Origin: Methanobacteriota archaeon
GTDB taxonomy: Archaea > Thermoplasmatota > E2 > DHVEG-1
Direction: 5' to 3'
Assembly (NCBI GenBank): GCA_026394435.1
Contig: JAPKYG010000086.1
Location: 1-7,447 of the forward strand
Length of the DNA: 7,447 nucleotides
The translations under genes and the position numbers were made by a program. The notes under the pieces are model-generated. The model had not been told where the DNA came from. It worked only from the letters and a program-made list of their open reading frames with translations, and searched no databases. Positions 5,970 through 7,447 of the stretch are shown here, in pieces (the stretch's first letter is position 1; every line of letters begins with the position of its first letter).

Positions 5970-7447
5970 TCAAACGCCTCTGGCAACTGCTTGAGTTTTC
6001 CATAATTAAACACCGGACCCTCTTTGCAGACGTACACTCCGTTCATCTGACAATGCCCGCATTTTCCTACACCACATTTCATGCGACGCTCAAGAGACAC
6101 ATAAATATTGTCATCAGGTATCCCTAACGTCTGGAGACATTTGATGACAAATCTATACATCACCGGTGGTCCGATAACCACCGCTATAGTATTTTTCGAA
6201 TCAAGCTTGTCTGCTTTGATTTTCGGAAATAACGTTGTAATAAGACCTGTACATCCACCCCAACATTCACTTGGTTCACATCGATCAACGGTAAGCTCAC
6301 ATTGGACGTTGCTTACTTTTTTCCATCGTTCAACATCATTCATAAAAGTAATTTCCTTTGGACGTTTTGCTCCATACAGAATAATGACTTCCTTGAATCT
6401 GTCCCTCTGCTTTGGATCAAGGACGTGATTAATCAGGGAGCGCATGGGCACCATACCCGTCCCACCAGAGGTAAATAGCAGAGTTTTTCCTTCGAATGGT
6501 TTTACATCAAACCCATTACCTAATGGCCCGCGAATACCTACTTTATCACCTGGTTGTAAAGAACATAATTTTTTAGTGACGTTTCCGACCTGACGTACCA
6601 TAATTTCAAACACAGGTGTAGTACCAGGTGGAGTTGAGATACCAAAAGGTGCTTCACCGTACCCAAAAACCGATACTTCCACAAACTGTCCTGGCCTATG
6701 TCCTAATGGTTTTTGATCATCAAGTTCAATTTCAAACAGGGTGTCGATCTCATTGAATGGCGTTATTTTTTTTATAGTTGCACTTCGAGGGACATGAATA
6801 ATACCTTTTTCTAAAACCTCGGTCTTTTCCTTAATGAAATATTTTCCAGTATTTTTCTCTGAGTCAAAATGGGCAAGCTCATTGATGAGATCACAGGGAT
6901 CCGCAATATCTGGTAAACACGCACTGCCGCATCGGCCACACCCCACACAGGCAACAAATCCATAGCGCTCTGGTAAATAATTGCCTTTTCGGAAGAACCG
7001 ATGACGATATCGCTCTTTTACTTCTTCGCGGAAAACCTCACCACTTCCAACTTTTGTGAATTCTCGCAACATGCATCCATCCCAGGTTCGAACACGATTG
7101 CCTCCTTTAAGATTCAAAGAAACGTTATCTTTTACATCATAACAAAAACAGGTGGGACAGACCATGGTACAGGAGCTACATTCCATACAGAAATCAGATC
7201 GTTCTTCCCATATCGCATGATGATAATTGGCAACAAGAAGCGAAGACCAGTCTTTTTTATCGATTTTTACTTTTTGTGTATATTTCTTCGTAGCAGCGTC
7301 TCGAACTGTATTAATCTTTTTAATGTCAGCATTGGTAGCATCTTTGATCGTTGCATGCTTTTGGAGTAATTTACTCCCTTTTTCAGAGCCAATGGTAACT
7401 GCGTAGGTATTCCCTATGTCAGTGAGAAGCAAATCAAAACCTGAGTC
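5966..7447 (-). CDS. Fused HydB-HydG: hydrogenase iron-sulfur plus FAD/NAD(P) reductase subunit (5' end outside window)
   Basis: One open frame joins two subunits that are separate (HydB beta, HydG gamma) in the Pyrococcus group 3b sulfhydrogenase. It runs off the window: 493 residues are visible and the frame is open to the edge, so the TTG at 7432 is not a credible start. The first visible residues (DSGFDLLLTD) match the middle of HydB, so roughly 200 N-terminal residues are likely missing. Numbering from the edge, HydB part: [4Fe-4S] motifs CMECSSCTMVCP (C87, C90, C93, C97) and CVGCGRCGSAC (C167, C170, C173, C177). The linker is near 190-215. HydG part: FAD-domain GQFVEV (253-258) and APFGIS, NAD(P)-binding GGTGMVP (328-334), GPPVMY, and a C-terminal [2Fe-2S] site in RRMKCGVGKCGHC with C458, C463, C466 and C474. 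It should shuttle electrons between NAD(P)H and the HydDA core, and by analogy may reduce sulfur or polysulfide. Its stop overlaps hydD by 4 bp. Confidence 0.9.
   Translation of the reverse strand, partial: DSGFDLLLTDIGNTYAVTIGSEKGSKLLQKHATIKDATNADIKKINTVRDAATKKYTQKVKIDKKDWSSLLVANYHHAIWEERSDFCMECSSCTMVCPTCFCYDVKDNVSLNLKGGNRVRTWDGCMLREFTKVGSGEVFREEVKERYRHRFFRKGNYLPERYGFVACVGCGRCGSACLPDIADPCDLINELAHFDSEKNTGKYFIKEKTEVLEKGIIHVPRSATIKKITPFNEIDTLFEIELDDQKPLGHRPGQFVEVSVFGYGEAPFGISTPPGTTPVFEIMVRQVGNVTKKLCSLQPGDKVGIRGPLGNGFDVKPFEGKTLLFTSGGTGMVPMRSLINHVLDPKQRDRFKEVIILYGAKRPKEITFMNDVERWKKVSNVQCELTVDRCEPSECWGGCTGLITTLFPKIKADKLDSKNTIAVVIGPPVMYRFVIKCLQTLGIPDDNIYVSLERRMKCGVGKCGHCQMNGVYVCKEGPVFNYGKLKQLPEAFE

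Noticed and set aside
6108..7369. Plus-strand frames of 106 and 122 codons (6108-6428, 7001-7369) opposite hydBG
   Set aside because: Both are antisense to clear cofactor-binding domains and translate to compositionally odd sequence.
7430..7432. TTG as the start of the HydBG gene
   Set aside because: The frame stays open to the window edge and the upstream codons (DSGFD) continue the HydB similarity, so the gene is simply cut by the window.

Overview
This is an AT-rich stretch of what looks like an archaeal genome. The evidence is TATA/BRE-like promoter elements placed about 25 bp before plausible start sites, a cytoplasmic group 3b [NiFe] hydrogenase laid out like the Pyrococcus sulfhydrogenase, and small secreted and membrane thiol-redox proteins of a kind common in archaea. 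A Thermoplasmatota or other euryarchaeal lineage is my guess; no marker in the window fixes the phylum. No rRNA, tRNA, CRISPR array, transposase or attachment site was seen.

Left half (1-3349, + strand): A 135-bp leader with a good TATA box precedes a secreted thioredoxin-like protein with a CPNC active site and a C-terminal beta-rich domain (136-975). After a 119-bp gap with its own TATA-like box and a perfect 12-bp palindrome comes a tight three-gene operon. Its genes are a MoeB/ThiF/HesA-type E1 adenylyltransferase (1095-1841), a MoaD/ThiS-type ubiquitin-like sulfur carrier ending exactly in Gly-Gly (1838-2086, ATGA overlap), and a membrane protein fusing an extracytoplasmic CGSC thioredoxin domain to a CcdA/DsbD-like transmembrane electron-transfer domain (2090-3349, 3 bp gap).

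Right half (3428-7447, - strand, converging on the left half): A group 3b hydrogenase operon reads from right to left. It begins with a natural fusion of the HydB iron-sulfur subunit and the HydG flavin/NAD(P) subunit, whose N-terminus lies outside the window. The small subunit HydD (ATGA overlap), the large NiFe subunit HydA (8 bp overlap) and a HycI/HybD-type maturation protease (9 nt gap) follow. The gene order B-G-D-A matches the Pyrococcus enzyme. The complex should couple NAD(P)H and H2, and enzymes of this group can also reduce elemental sulfur or polysulfide to H2S.

How they may work together: The exported CPNC protein and the Trx-CcdA protein could form one thiol-disulfide relay, with electrons passing from the cytoplasm through the CcdA core to CGSC and on to CPNC. 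The E1/carrier pair sits between them, in one operon with the membrane protein, which suggests a link between sulfur-carrier chemistry and membrane thiol redox. The convergent sulfhydrogenase could be a sulfide source. These links are inferred from gene order only. The most unusual points are the HydB-HydG fusion, the E1-carrier-CcdA operon, and the lack of the ThiF-type catalytic cysteine in the E1.
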